64,000 nt of DNA from Pedobacter miscanthi (GTDB taxonomy: Bacteria > Bacteroidota > Bacteroidia > Sphingobacteriales > Sphingobacteriaceae): the NCBI RefSeq assembly GCF_003315595.1, contig NZ_QNQU01000004.1:124001-188000 (forward strand), read 5' to 3'. The translations under genes were made by a program, and so were the position numbers. Of this stretch, positions 8,303 to 17,467 are shown piece by piece. A model generated the notes under the pieces. It was given only the letters and a program-made list of their open reading frames with translations. It was not told the DNA's origin and ran no database searches. The number at the start of each line of letters is the position of its first letter. The first letter of the stretch is position 1.

Positions 8303-9832
8303 ATGAAATCTATGAGAAAGAAAATTAAACTTCCGTGGTCTGTTGCATTAACAGTAATCGTTAAATTACTCCTAACGGCAAATCTTTTATCCGCGCAAAC
8401 ACCCATAGAACCTGTAATTGCCGGAGATTTTGCCGATCCTTCTATTATCAGGGCAAATAACCAGTATTATGCCGTGGGCACTTCTTCTGAATGGGCACCT
8501 CATTTTCCTGTTTATACCTCTACAAACCTGTTAAACTGGAAACAATCCGGTTATGTTTTTGATAAGGCACCAGCATGGACATCCGGTTCATTTTGGGCCC
8601 CGGAATACGATTACCATGATAAAACCTATTTTATCTATTATACCGCCAGAAAGAAAAAAGACAATCTTTCGTGCATTGGGGTAGCCACTTCAAAGTATCC
8701 AGACAGGGGTTTTGTTGACCAGGGTATTATCATCGATTATGGTAAAGAAGCAATCGATGCCTTTGTTTATCTTGATGGCAATCAGCGTTACATTACTTTT
8801 AAAGCTTATGGGCTGGATAAGCGTCCGATTGAAATTTTAGCCTATAGATTATCAAAAAACGGGCTCAAGGTAGAGGGCAAACCTTTTTCGCTGCTTAAGG
8901 ATGATGAACGCATAGGTTTGGAAGGACAGAGTTTTTTAAAAAAGGACGGATACTATTATCTTTTCTATTCTGCCGGAAATTGTTGCGGTGCACAGTGTGA
9001 TTACAATGTGAGGGTTGCCAGATCGAAATCATTTGCAGGGCCATACGAAAAGTATGAAAAAAATCCGCTTTTAATGGAAAACGAATACTGGAAATGTTCT
9101 GGTCATGGCACTTTTGTAAAAGCAACAGATGGGGAATATCATTACCTCTACCACGCTTATAATAAAAAAACAAATGTTTTTTCTGGTCGGCAGGGCATGC
9201 TTGCACAGTTAAGCTGGTCGGGCAAAGATGGTTGGCCGGTGCTTAAAGAGCAATCTGGTCCCTGTGTTAATCAGGATCTTAAATTGCTGTTTACGCAGCC
9301 AAAAGCCGATAAAAGATGGCAATGGGATTTTAGAAATTCTTCTCCGAAAATTTCTCAGAACCATGGTCTGCTACATTTATCCGGAAGCATAAATAAAAAT
9401 AATTTAACCGGGATAGCATTAACCATCAGGCCGGTATCAGGAGTTTTCGAAGCCAGTACAACAGTAGCCAATACCAATAAGGCCCTAAAAGGTTTGGTGT
9501 ATTATGGCGATGCAGGTGCAGCAGTAGGAGTAGGCGTATCAGGAGATGAAGTGGTATTTTGGAAAGTAGAAAATAAGATCAAAACGGTGCTTTCAAAATC
9601 AAAAATACAGGCAAAAGGTCCTGTTGAACTTAAAATGAAAGTCGCTGATGATTTAAGCCTGCTTGTATTTTTTAAACAGGGAAATCACGAATGGAAAAAT
9701 GTTCCAATCCAAGAAAAAATCTCAGTTAACTTCTTACCGCAATGGGACAGGAGCCCACGCGTTGGTCTGCATTTTAATGGAAGTATTAATCAAAATGCTG
9801 ATTTTTCCTCTTTTAGTGTGAAATATTATTAA
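8303..9832 (+). CDS. Glycoside hydrolase family 43 with C-terminal beta-sandwich domain
   Basis: 509 aa. The signal peptide is long, with the cut expected near LLSAQ (residue 32). The N-terminal propeller (about 38-330) carries Asp45 in DFADPS, Asp152 in AIDAFV and Glu207 in GLEGQS as the GH43 catalytic acids. Residues about 335-509 form a second domain predicted to be a concanavalin-like beta-sandwich, as seen after many GH43 catalytic modules. Two ATG codons (1 and 4) are possible starts. This is the last gene of the PUL; a hairpin follows its stop. Arabinofuranosidase or xylosidase activity is likely; the exact linkage is unknown. Confidence 0.88.
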   Translation: MKSMRKKIKLPWSVALTVIVKLLLTANLLSAQTPIEPVIAGDFADPSIIRANNQYYAVGTSSEWAPHFPVYTSTNLLNWKQSGYVFDKAPAWTSGSFWAPEYDYHDKTYFIYYTARKKKDNLSCIGVATSKYPDRGFVDQGIIIDYGKEAIDAFVYLDGNQRYITFKAYGLDKRPIEILAYRLSKNGLKVEGKPFSLLKDDERIGLEGQSFLKKDGYYYLFYSAGNCCGAQCDYNVRVARSKSFAGPYEKYEKNPLLMENEYWKCSGHGTFVKATDGEYHYLYHAYNKKTNVFSGRQGMLAQLSWSGKDGWPVLKEQSGPCVNQDLKLLFTQPKADKRWQWDFRNSSPKISQNHGLLHLSGSINKNNLTGIALTIRPVSGVFEASTTVANTNKALKGLVYYGDAGAAVGVGVSGDEVVFWKVENKIKTVLSKSKIQAKGPVELKMKVADDLSLLVFFKQGNHEWKNVPIQEKISVNFLPQWDRSPRVGLHFNGSINQNADFSSFSVKYY

Positions 9833-9838
9833 TTCGTG

Positions 9839-9862
9839 CCGTCAGATGTTTCCATCTGACGG
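9839..9862 (+). terminator. Hairpin terminator after the PUL
   Basis: Perfect 10 bp stem ccgtcagatg / catctgacgg around a tttc loop, starting 6 bp after the GH43 stop codon. Only a short, interrupted T-rich stretch follows (ttaatctttc), so it is a weak intrinsic terminator or a processing hairpin. Confidence 0.6.
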
Positions 9863-10346
9863 TTAATCTTTCGTACAGCAAAAATGTCGTATTTAAAAGT
9901 CGTAATATGATGACAAAATCGATTTAGTTTGTCTGTTTGAAAGCCGAATAGTGCAAACTATTCCAAATTATCTGAATATCTTATTTAGTTATAATTGCTC
10001 TAATTTTTGCTATTACAGCATTAGTACGAGGAAAACATTTGATTTTTTTTAAAAAAAGTCAATAAAAAATTTTAGATTGTTAATTTAATCTATATCTTAG
10101 ACTGTCCCATAATACAAAGTGCAGTCCTACGCTTTGTAATTACCAAAATAAATTAAGATTAAAAACAGTATACCTTTTGGTTATATCCCATCTGTTTTGC
10201 ATTGATTAAAACTTGGCTTTTGGATTCAATAATGATGCTTTTTAAGTACTTATTGTTTTCGCTATGAATTCCCCATTTCAAGAAGTGTAAAAACGGCGCA
10301 GCTTGGGGGTTTTCTGCTAAAAACTTTTAACTAAATATATATCACT
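9863..10346. other. AT-rich intergenic region before the GH16 gene
   Basis: About 480 bp with no supportable gene in either strand. It has long A/T tracts (around 10040-10090) and no clear TA-N2-TTTG promoter. It presumably carries the promoter and leader of the GH16 gene. No tRNA, riboswitch or repeat was recognised. Confidence 0.5.
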
Positions 10347-11576
10347 ATGAAAACAAAAGCAATTTTAACAGTTTTGGCTTTCTCGCTCGGGCTGTACTCC
10401 TGTCAGAAAAAAGTGGCAGAACAAGAGGTAAAAAAAGAAGAATTAACTTTAAAGGGGAAAAGTGTTGCCACCACGCCCCCGGCGCCAGCAGGTACAACAT
10501 GGCAACTGGTAGAAAGTGATGATTTTAACAGCCTCGATTTGAATAGATGGGGACATGGGGGCACACCCTGGGGCTCTGAAAGCCACGATGGCAGCTGTAA
10601 CCTGCAAACCGCAAGCAATTCTTTCGTTAGTGGTGGTGCTTTGGTGGTACAGGCAAAAAAAGGACCGTTTACAGGTCCGAGTGGTAAATCTTACCCTTAC
10701 TCCGGAGATTATGTATGGACAAAAACCAGAAGGACTTACGGCTATCTCGAAATCCGTGCGCAATATCCAGATGCACGTGGCGTATGGCCTGCATTCTGGA
10801 TGTTGGGTGATGGGTGGCCACCTGAAATTGATATAGCAGAATTTAGGGGCACTCCAAAAAATTATATGACGCATGCTTATTATGATGGATCATGGAGTAG
10901 CACAACAACATCCGGCAATTTTACCGGATGGCATACCTACGGTTTGCTATGGCAGCCCGGATCACTAAAATTTTATATAGATGATGTTTTAAAAGCTACA
11001 GTAACCAAAAGCTCTGTACCATCAGTACCCATGTATGTAATTTTAAGTAATGGTGCAGATTGTGGAGATGCAAATGGAACCGGTTTCCCTAACGATTACA
11101 AAGTAGATTATTTCCGTTGGTATCAATCTGTTCCAAGTGGTGGTTTGGCCAATGGCACCTATACAATTTCAAATCGCAATAGTAATAAATGTTTAACCCT
11201 GCTCAATGGATCTCAAAATGATGGGACGAATATTGTGCAATATAATTGCGATGGAAATAACAATTCCAAATGGGTGGTTTCACAGGTATCCAGTGGTGTA
11301 TATACCATCGTAAATAAAAACAATTCGAAATATGCCGAGGTGGCCGGCTGGTCTACAACACCAGGTGGAAATGTGGATATCTGGCCTAATAGTGGCGGTA
11401 ATAACCAACGATGGAACATCATCAGTGTAGGTAGTGGGTATTATAAAATTAAGAATGTACATAGCGGCATGGTGATGGATATTAGCGGGGCTTCTACGGC
11501 TAATAATGCAGCTGATGTGCAATGGGGAGATAGTGGCGGTAATAACCAGCAATGGAAGTTTACATCTGCCCCTTAA
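10347..11576 (+). CDS. GH16 endo-beta-glucanase with ricin-type lectin domain, lipoprotein
   Basis: 409 aa. Lipobox LYSC with Cys19, then a short Lys/Glu-rich linker. The GH16 domain spans about 50-262, with the active-site motif E-I-D-I-A-E (Glu160 nucleophile, Asp162, Glu165 acid/base) in WPPEIDIAEFRG. This is the variant with an extra residue typical of laminarinases, so beta-1,3- or mixed-linkage glucan is the likely substrate. Residues about 268-407 are a ricin-B beta-trefoil with repeated Q-x-W-like motifs (NNSKW, NNQRW, NNQQW), probably for carbohydrate binding. It stands alone, with its own terminator, and need not belong to the upstream PUL. Confidence 0.93.
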   Translation: MKTKAILTVLAFSLGLYSCQKKVAEQEVKKEELTLKGKSVATTPPAPAGTTWQLVESDDFNSLDLNRWGHGGTPWGSESHDGSCNLQTASNSFVSGGALVVQAKKGPFTGPSGKSYPYSGDYVWTKTRRTYGYLEIRAQYPDARGVWPAFWMLGDGWPPEIDIAEFRGTPKNYMTHAYYDGSWSSTTTSGNFTGWHTYGLLWQPGSLKFYIDDVLKATVTKSSVPSVPMYVILSNGADCGDANGTGFPNDYKVDYFRWYQSVPSGGLANGTYTISNRNSNKCLTLLNGSQNDGTNIVQYNCDGNNNSKWVVSQVSSGVYTIVNKNNSKYAEVAGWSTTPGGNVDIWPNSGGNNQRWNIISVGSGYYKIKNVHSGMVMDISGASTANNAADVQWGDSGGNNQQWKFTSAP

Positions 11577-11591
11577 TATCTGAAAAATACC

Positions 11592-11626
11592 AGGGCTGTT
11601 TAAAAAAATAAACAGCCCTCTTTTTA
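11592..11626 (+). terminator. Rho-independent terminator after GH16
   Basis: Perfect 10 bp stem agggctgttt / aaacagccct with an 8-base A-rich loop, followed by ctttttat. It starts 15 bp after the GH16 stop codon and is the clearest intrinsic terminator in the window. Confidence 0.9.
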
Positions 11627-11798
11627 TAATGCCTTTTACATAAGTTATTGTAGATTTTAATCTATACCATTTAGAAACAATGATATTTCTAAATTGTCTT
11701 GCTATTTTTTGATCTGTATAAATTTAAAAAAGCGTTACCGGTTGATAGAATAATTATTATGCGGAATGGGTAAGTGGGTAGAACAAAAAGAGTATAAT

Positions 11799-12242
11799 TT
11801 AATTTTTCAGCTCCATTGATAGTATAGGGTAGGGTTTGCCGGCGGCATCAATCTCGCTACGCTCAACGGTTATAAAACCCAGTTTTTCATAAAAACCTAC
11901 CGCCTGGATGTTCTGTTCGTTTACATCAACCGTGTTAACACCATATTCTTTTTTTGCAAAATCAATCAGCATTTTGCCCAGTCCTTTCCCTCTTGCATCA
12001 GCATGGATAAATAACATCTGTATAGATTCATTGTTAAGGCCGATAAATCCTAAAATTTCCTGATTTTCTTTAATGCAGTATAGTTGTACCTGATCAAAAT
12101 ACTCATTTAAAATCAATGCACGGTAGGTAATAATGTCGCTTTCCGAAAGAAAATGATGTGTTGCCCTTACCGAACTTTCCCATACCGTTATAAGTTGCTG
12201 ATAATCTTTTTTCGCTGCCGGTTCAATTGATATTTCTTTCAC
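11799..12242 (-). CDS. GNAT family N-acetyltransferase
   Basis: 147 aa, the usual length of a single GNAT domain. The acetyl-CoA pyrophosphate loop is visible as ARGKGLGKMLIDFA (motif A, about residues 83-97), followed by the motif-B region VNEQNIQAVGFYEKLGF near the C-terminus. The substrate is unknown; the layout resembles small-molecule or protein N-acetyltransferases of the YjaB/YjdJ kind. It is 42 bp downstream of the MOSC gene on the same strand and may share its transcript. Confidence 0.88.
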   Translation of the reverse strand: MKEISIEPAAKKDYQQLITVWESSVRATHHFLSESDIITYRALILNEYFDQVQLYCIKENQEILGFIGLNNESIQMLFIHADARGKGLGKMLIDFAKKEYGVNTVDVNEQNIQAVGFYEKLGFITVERSEIDAAGKPYPILSMELKN

Positions 12243-12284
12243 GCTTTTTTTATTTTTTTAGCAGAGAGGAATCCCTCATCCATT

Positions 12285-13109
12285 TTACATTACTTCCATT
12301 TTCCATTCCACAACCCTTAACTCATTACCAACACAAATGGTTCCCAAATGTTGGTGCAAAAGGTTTTGCCCGAACAAGATTTTCTTTCCCACAGTACGGT
12401 AACCGGCCAGGGTTCTTAAAGGTTCCTGTCCTTTTTCGCCGGTTTGCTGATCGATAGTGATCAATACACATCTTGCACAGGGTTTTACTGCCAAAAACAG
12501 GGTTTCGCCGATGTAAAAAGTTTTAAAGCTATCCTCAATATGAGGTATACCACCGGTAAAAACAAAATTCGGGCGGAAACGGTCCATTTTAACCGGATTT
12601 TTAAGTTTTTCGTTAAGTCCGTCGAGTGCAGATTGACCAATCAGCAAACATGGATAACCATCTGCAAAACTTACCACTTCATCATTGGATGCATACCGCG
12701 GATCGACCATTCTTTTTTCGGCGACAGGCATTTTTACCAATCTCACTTTAAATTTCAGAAAATCGGAAAACCATTTGCTTACCGTTTCGTTAACTTCAAC
12801 GGCTGTAGCGGTATCATTCCAGATCACAACCGGAAAACTTTTTCCGTTATCTTCATCCAATAAAAAAGATATGTTTTGATCGGGTTGCGTTTTATGCGAT
12901 ATCACCAGCCTGCCCTCCACAATATTAACGGCAAGCATCGCCAGTTCGAAATATTTGCGCTGGGTAATAAATGTTCCTTCTTCATCCACAAGCATCCATC
13001 TCCGGTCGAACTGCAGGCCTTTTTCTTCAAGTGTAGCCTGATTGAGACTGATGCCACCTAACGATTTAATGGGATAGATAAACAGCCCGGAAAGGAAAAA
13101 TTTATTCAT
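12285..13109 (-). CDS. MOSC domain protein (YcbX/mARC-like)
   Basis: 274 aa. The N-terminal beta-barrel domain (about 1-120) has the family opening LSGLFIYPIKSLGGISL and the FDRRWMLVDEEG block. The C-terminal MOSC domain (about 125-265) holds the conserved Cys in KPCARCVLITID, which in this family binds the molybdenum cofactor. Members such as E. coli YcbX and mARC reduce N-hydroxylated compounds. There is no fused ferredoxin domain, so an external electron donor would be needed. The GNAT gene follows it after 42 bp. Confidence 0.88.
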   Translation of the reverse strand: MNKFFLSGLFIYPIKSLGGISLNQATLEEKGLQFDRRWMLVDEEGTFITQRKYFELAMLAVNIVEGRLVISHKTQPDQNISFLLDEDNGKSFPVVIWNDTATAVEVNETVSKWFSDFLKFKVRLVKMPVAEKRMVDPRYASNDEVVSFADGYPCLLIGQSALDGLNEKLKNPVKMDRFRPNFVFTGGIPHIEDSFKTFYIGETLFLAVKPCARCVLITIDQQTGEKGQEPLRTLAGYRTVGKKILFGQNLLHQHLGTICVGNELRVVEWKMEVM

Positions 13110-13200
13110 GGCTTAAAGATAAAAACACATTTTTAATTTATCTGTTAATGGAATGAATTACCTTAGGTATTTATCTAAATACATATTTGCTCCCTAACAA

Positions 13201-13509
13201 ATGAACGCTAAAAAAACTTTAACCCGGCAGATAATTGAACGCATGGCTTTATTGGTGATACCTTTATTTGGGGTATACCTGCTAATGAAGTTTACCTATA
13301 ACCCACATGCACATTGCGTTGGCAACGAACACAGGCATACGATGGGGCCGGTAGGTTACATCATTCTGGGAGCAGCGATCATCATCATCTGGGTTTTGGC
13401 CATTATTTTCGAACAGATCTGGCGTTATTTTAAGAAGGATAGGAAAGTTTCTTTTGTAATACTGTTTTTATTGCTTCTGGTAATCATTTCGATGATCTGT
13501 TTTATCTGA
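13201..13509 (+). CDS. Small membrane protein with His/Cys-rich loop, unknown function
   Basis: 102 aa and not recognised. Three hydrophobic segments are visible: about 15-29, 50-70 and 83-102. Between the first two lies the loop NPHAHCVGNEHRHT, with four His, one Cys and one Glu in 14 residues, which could bind a metal. Basic residues flank the segments. It is divergent from the MOSC gene, with 91 bp between start codons. The ATG at 13201 opens directly onto a plausible N-terminus. The metal idea is an inference only. Confidence 0.65.
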   Translation: MNAKKTLTRQIIERMALLVIPLFGVYLLMKFTYNPHAHCVGNEHRHTMGPVGYIILGAAIIIIWVLAIIFEQIWRYFKKDRKVSFVILFLLLLVIISMICFI

Positions 13510-13711
13510 GCAGATCGCTTTTTTTAGTTTCAATAAAATATTCCATAGCTGATAATTCCTCTATATTTTCTGTTGGCCAAAATTGCTTTATCTATAGTTT
13601 TTGGCCATTCATGGTGTGTAAAGATATATCTGTCGATACCCTATCGTTTTCCGCTTGGCATCGTCTTAATTTCGTTAGGTATATCATTTACCAATATATC
13701 TATACGCTCCT

Positions 13712-14533
13712 TTGACCTGTATTTTAAGAAAAGTATTGCTATTTTTAAGTGTCATTACGGTTAGCTGTAATCGTGCGCCCAGGCCATTGCCCCAAAAGAT
13801 AACGCTTAAACCAATCGTTGCGAAAAGCTTTTCAGCCTCAGAAATCATTGCCAAAAAAGAGGTACCCGTACTCTGTTATCACCACATCAGAAATTGGAGA
13901 CGGAAAGATTCTAAGCGAGACCGTAACGACATTATTTCTATGTCCAAATTCGAAAAACACCTTAAAATGCTTTCCGATAGTGGTTACCATTCAATACTAC
14001 CGGATGAACTCTACGATTACCTTACTTTAGATCGAAAATTACCCGAAAAGCCTGTTATGATCAGCTTTGACGATGGCTATAGGGAGCAATTTACCATTGC
14101 TGCCCCTTTGCTAAAAAAGTATGGTTTTAAAGGCGTATTTTTTGTTACCACAGATGCAATTGGTGGGAGACGGATGTTAAAGAAAAAACACATCAGGAAT
14201 CTTTCTGATCAGGGACACATTATCGCCAATCATACCTTTCAGCACCTTAATCTGGCTAATTTATCCGACAGCGCTTTAAGAATACAGGTTATCAGATCGG
14301 CAAAAAAATTGAAGGAAATTACTGGAAAGGAAGTTAAATACCTGGCTTATCCCTACGGAATTTATAGTGAAAATATTTTACTAAAACTTAAAGAGATGGG
14401 CATAAGGGCTGCATTTATTCTTTCTACAAAAAGAAGTGCCAAATACCCCTTATATACCATCAGGAGAATTATAGATCCGGGAAATTATACGGCAAAAAAC
14501 CTGTATCACAGTATCCATAAAAGTTTTAAATAA
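13712..14533 (+). CDS. Polysaccharide deacetylase (NodB/CE4) lipoprotein
   Basis: 273 aa. TTG start; lipobox VSC at Cys19 makes it a probable periplasmic or outer-membrane lipoprotein. The NodB domain spans about 50-270. CE4 motif 1 is SFDDGY (Asp120-Asp121, catalytic base and metal ligand), and motif 2 is the metal-binding pair His174/His178 in NHTFQH. Motif 3-like YLAYPYG follows. Such enzymes remove acetyl groups from N-acetylglucosamine polymers; in this neighbourhood the target could be cell wall or exopolysaccharide. A shorter in-frame TTG start exists at codon 9. Convergent with the MscS gene. Confidence 0.87.
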   Translation: MTCILRKVLLFLSVITVSCNRAPRPLPQKITLKPIVAKSFSASEIIAKKEVPVLCYHHIRNWRRKDSKRDRNDIISMSKFEKHLKMLSDSGYHSILPDELYDYLTLDRKLPEKPVMISFDDGYREQFTIAAPLLKKYGFKGVFFVTTDAIGGRRMLKKKHIRNLSDQGHIIANHTFQHLNLANLSDSALRIQVIRSAKKLKEITGKEVKYLAYPYGIYSENILLKLKEMGIRAAFILSTKRSAKYPLYTIRRIIDPGNYTAKNLYHSIHKSFK

Positions 14534-14552
14534 TTACTTATAAATTCCCGGA

Positions 14553-16913
14553 TTATAAGATTTCAATCCCTTTATGCTCAAATACTTCAAAAATCTGTGC
14601 GTTGATCATGCTACGTGTTAAATCTGCTTTAGAAATATCCTTACACCAGAAATAAATATTGATTTTACTGCTCAGCTTACTCACCGGACTGATCATAATT
14701 ACAGGTTCTTTGCTGATAAATACATTATTATTTTCTGCAATCACCTCTCTGATCAGATTTATTACTTCAGTAGTGTTAAAAGGTTTGGCAATGGATAAGG
14801 AAATATTCACCCGCATCTGGTTATTGCTCAGTGTCCAGTTGATAATGTTATTGGATAAAATTGCACCATTTGGGATAATGATTTCTGCACCTTCATCGCT
14901 TAGCAAGGTGCTGGCACGCACACCAATTTCTTTTACCCTTCCTTTTTTATCACTCAGTTCAACAATGTCGCCGATTCGGATGGTTTTATCGAAAATGAGG
15001 ATAATACCCGAAACAAAATTGCTCACAATATTCTGTAAACCCAATCCAATACCCACACCCAAAGCACCCAGGATTACGGTAATCTTATCTATTGGTAATC
15101 CCGATGCGGCAACCGCGATCAAAAAACCGCCAATCAGCAATACTAAACGTGTAACCAGTAATTTAGAACGCTCGCCTTTATTATCGTCGAAACTATCATC
15201 GCCCGTATCACCAAAGAAATAGGCAATGTATTTCTGCAGGAAGTTGGCAATCCAGATAATGCCAAGAAATAACACCACACCGCCAAAAGTGAAAGTAAAA
15301 CTGCCGATAATCCTTTTTTCGGTCAGGATTTCCATCACCGATTCATAAAGTCCGTTAAAAATATTCAGGTTGGTGGTAAATATCACGAACCAGATAATGG
15401 TGGTACCAATACCTGTGAGTCTTTTTAGTCCGGCAATTACCGGCTGCCAGTCGAAATATTCAGGGAAGCCCTTTCTAATCCTGCTGCTTTTCATCTGCAG
15501 TAAAAAAGCCTCTACCAATACTTTGGCCAAAATGGTAAGTGATATGGCATTTAATAAAGAACTCACCCCGGTTGAATAAAAAATCTGTGTGAGTGTAAAC
15601 CGGCCAAATAAATTACAAAAAGTAGCAATAATGGCAAATACAGTATAAATAAAGCCGGTAGTAACAATCATTTTATATCGTTTTGCTTTCTCATCGAGCA
15701 TTTTCCACACCATAACCCCATAAGCTACCGAACTTACCGTTAAAAAAAGCAAAAGCCAGCGCTGGTATCTTGGCGGCATGCCCAAAAGGCGCAGGAAAAC
15801 GGGTGCTAATAGCAGCACCACAAAAACGCACCAGTAATAAAATAACCTTTTACCGAGTTTCTTGCGGAAAAATACGGTAAGCAGTATGGCCAGGATCACC
15901 TGTACGGCCTCTATATAAAGCGCAGGTGCCCGCAGGTCGAAAATCGGTGCCAGCGTAAAAAGGGTAATAAAAGTAATGAGGTAGGGCTGCGGATTGATGA
16001 GCGAAAAACCGTCGAGGCTTTCTAAACGGTCGCGTTGTTTTACACTCCTGAAATTGAAAAATACCCAAAAGAAAAATATGGCGCAGGTAAAAAGCAACAG
16101 CAAGCGGCTGCTTCTGGTGTATACAAAATAGTAGCCTGATATTTCCTGTTCGCCTTTAATAAATCGTCTAAAACCTACACTTTTATTGGCCGGTTTATTT
16201 ACCGATTCCCACAGATAGCGGCGTTCTTTGCCAAAAGCTTTAATGCTAACCGCATCGAGCTGGTTATCGGTAAGGTACATCAGTTCTTTAATGTTGATCA
16301 GGTTGGCAGAAGTTCTGGCCTGAAAATTATTGATGGCTAAAGTAGTACCTTTAAGCAGGCTATCCATCACCACGCGTTTTTTACCCAACTCGGCAAATTG
16401 TTCTTTAAACATGCTGCGTACAGCAGGAGAAGTAAACAACTTAATCAATACGGTATCTTTCCGCAGGTTGAGGATTTCGGTTTTTAATGCGCGAAGTTCT
16501 TTTTCATACTCATCCAGATCGGCTAAACAATCTTTGTTATTACTGCGCAGTTCTTCCAGTAAAGTTTGATCCATCTGCAGGTTCTGCAGGTTCATCGCCC
16601 TGTCGCTTTGTGTTAACCTGCTTTTAAGCAAGGCTAAGGCTGCTTCATCCTGAGTTAAATGTGCTGCTATAGGTTTAAGTTTCTTAAAAGAAGCTACCGT
16701 AACCGGCACTTTATTTACCGTTTCGAAAACTTTCTCCAGATGCGCCAGATAATCGCCTTTGGTTAACGTTGCAGAATCTGATAATATAGACACATCCTGC
16801 CCCTTACCTGCCTGGTTATTTTTCTGCGCAAAAGCATTGCCCGTAAAAAGCAAAACAAATAGAAATAATATTGAAGATGCGGGGTTTAAGGGAAAAAATT
16901 TTCTGATAATCAT
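14553..16913 (-). CDS. MscS-family mechanosensitive ion channel, large type
   Basis: About 786 aa from the ATG at 16913; an upstream TTG (16958) would only add a weak N-terminal extension, and the ATG gives a clean signal peptide ending near GNAFAQ. Layout: periplasmic helical region rich in charged residues (about 30-270), a multi-helix membrane region (about 270-590) and the C-terminal MscS core. The pore helix is the Gly/Ala-rich ALGVGIGLGLQNIVSNFVSG, followed by the beta domain with GDIVELSDKKGRVKEIGVR and PNGAILSNNIINW. It opens under membrane tension to release solutes. The size fits MscK/MscM-like channels with extra sensor segments. Confidence 0.92.
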   Translation of the reverse strand: MIIRKFFPLNPASSILFLFVLLFTGNAFAQKNNQAGKGQDVSILSDSATLTKGDYLAHLEKVFETVNKVPVTVASFKKLKPIAAHLTQDEAALALLKSRLTQSDRAMNLQNLQMDQTLLEELRSNNKDCLADLDEYEKELRALKTEILNLRKDTVLIKLFTSPAVRSMFKEQFAELGKKRVVMDSLLKGTTLAINNFQARTSANLINIKELMYLTDNQLDAVSIKAFGKERRYLWESVNKPANKSVGFRRFIKGEQEISGYYFVYTRSSRLLLLFTCAIFFFWVFFNFRSVKQRDRLESLDGFSLINPQPYLITFITLFTLAPIFDLRAPALYIEAVQVILAILLTVFFRKKLGKRLFYYWCVFVVLLLAPVFLRLLGMPPRYQRWLLLFLTVSSVAYGVMVWKMLDEKAKRYKMIVTTGFIYTVFAIIATFCNLFGRFTLTQIFYSTGVSSLLNAISLTILAKVLVEAFLLQMKSSRIRKGFPEYFDWQPVIAGLKRLTGIGTTIIWFVIFTTNLNIFNGLYESVMEILTEKRIIGSFTFTFGGVVLFLGIIWIANFLQKYIAYFFGDTGDDSFDDNKGERSKLLVTRLVLLIGGFLIAVAASGLPIDKITVILGALGVGIGLGLQNIVSNFVSGIILIFDKTIRIGDIVELSDKKGRVKEIGVRASTLLSDEGAEIIIPNGAILSNNIINWTLSNNQMRVNISLSIAKPFNTTEVINLIREVIAENNNVFISKEPVIMISPVSKLSSKINIYFWCKDISKADLTRSMINAQIFEVFEHKGIEIL

Positions 16914-17200
16914 TGATATGAATAGTATGATATGAACCTTAATGGAAGAGCTTGCCAAAAATAACGATTAGAATTGATTTTATAATCACAGGCAATAGCC
17001 ATTATCGTGCCTGAAAGTTGTTTTTTGGTTGAATTAGAAAGTATAATAAGCTTAAAGGAAAATTAGATCATTTAAATCAACATCTAACCGTATTTGCTGT
17101 TTAACACAAAAGCGTAACCAAATACATTGCTTTATAAATAAGTTAAACCGATGAATAAATTCCTAATCCCTTATTAAAGCATTGTTTTTAGCAATTATTT

Positions 17201-17434
17201 ATGCTACTACTTTTGAGCAAAATATACGATGAGTGGCCTCATAAAATCAATATCAAACAAAAAACAAATAATAAGGAAAATAATTCTCCCAAAATAGATG
17301 ATATGATAGCTTTCTCATGTAATAATTTTCACGTGATTAATTTGTCATGTAAAGAAAATATAGATATTGTCCTTAAAATCTGGAAGGAAACATTGTACAT
17401 CAATACAGCCCTATTTGAACTTCTGAAAAAATAA
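17201..17434 (+). CDS. Possible small protein, weak evidence
   Basis: 77 aa, ATG start, Lys/Asn/Ile-rich, in an AT-rich stretch where an open frame of this size can arise by chance. It has no recognised domain and no clear signal peptide. It ends 33 bp before the next gene and is in the same orientation, so it could belong to the leader of that transcript. Treat as doubtful. Confidence 0.25.
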   Translation: MLLLLSKIYDEWPHKINIKQKTNNKENNSPKIDDMIAFSCNNFHVINLSCKENIDIVLKIWKETLYINTALFELLKK

Positions 17435-17467
17435 ATTTATTATTGAATAAACGGAATTGAGCAAACT

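Noticed and set aside
9950..10346. Possible riboswitch or operator before the GH16 gene
   Set aside because: Only A/T tracts and weak, irregular repeats are present; no conserved fold was recognised.
10449..10874. 141-codon minus-strand frame across the GH16 gene
   Set aside because: It is antisense to an intact catalytic domain and its translation is not protein-like.
13573..13764. 63-codon + strand frame overlapping the deacetylase start
   Set aside because: It overlaps the lipoprotein signal of a well-supported gene in another frame and has no recognisable feature.
16914..16958. TTG-initiated extension of the MscS channel
   Set aside because: The ATG at 16913 directly precedes the signal peptide, so the longer form is unlikely.
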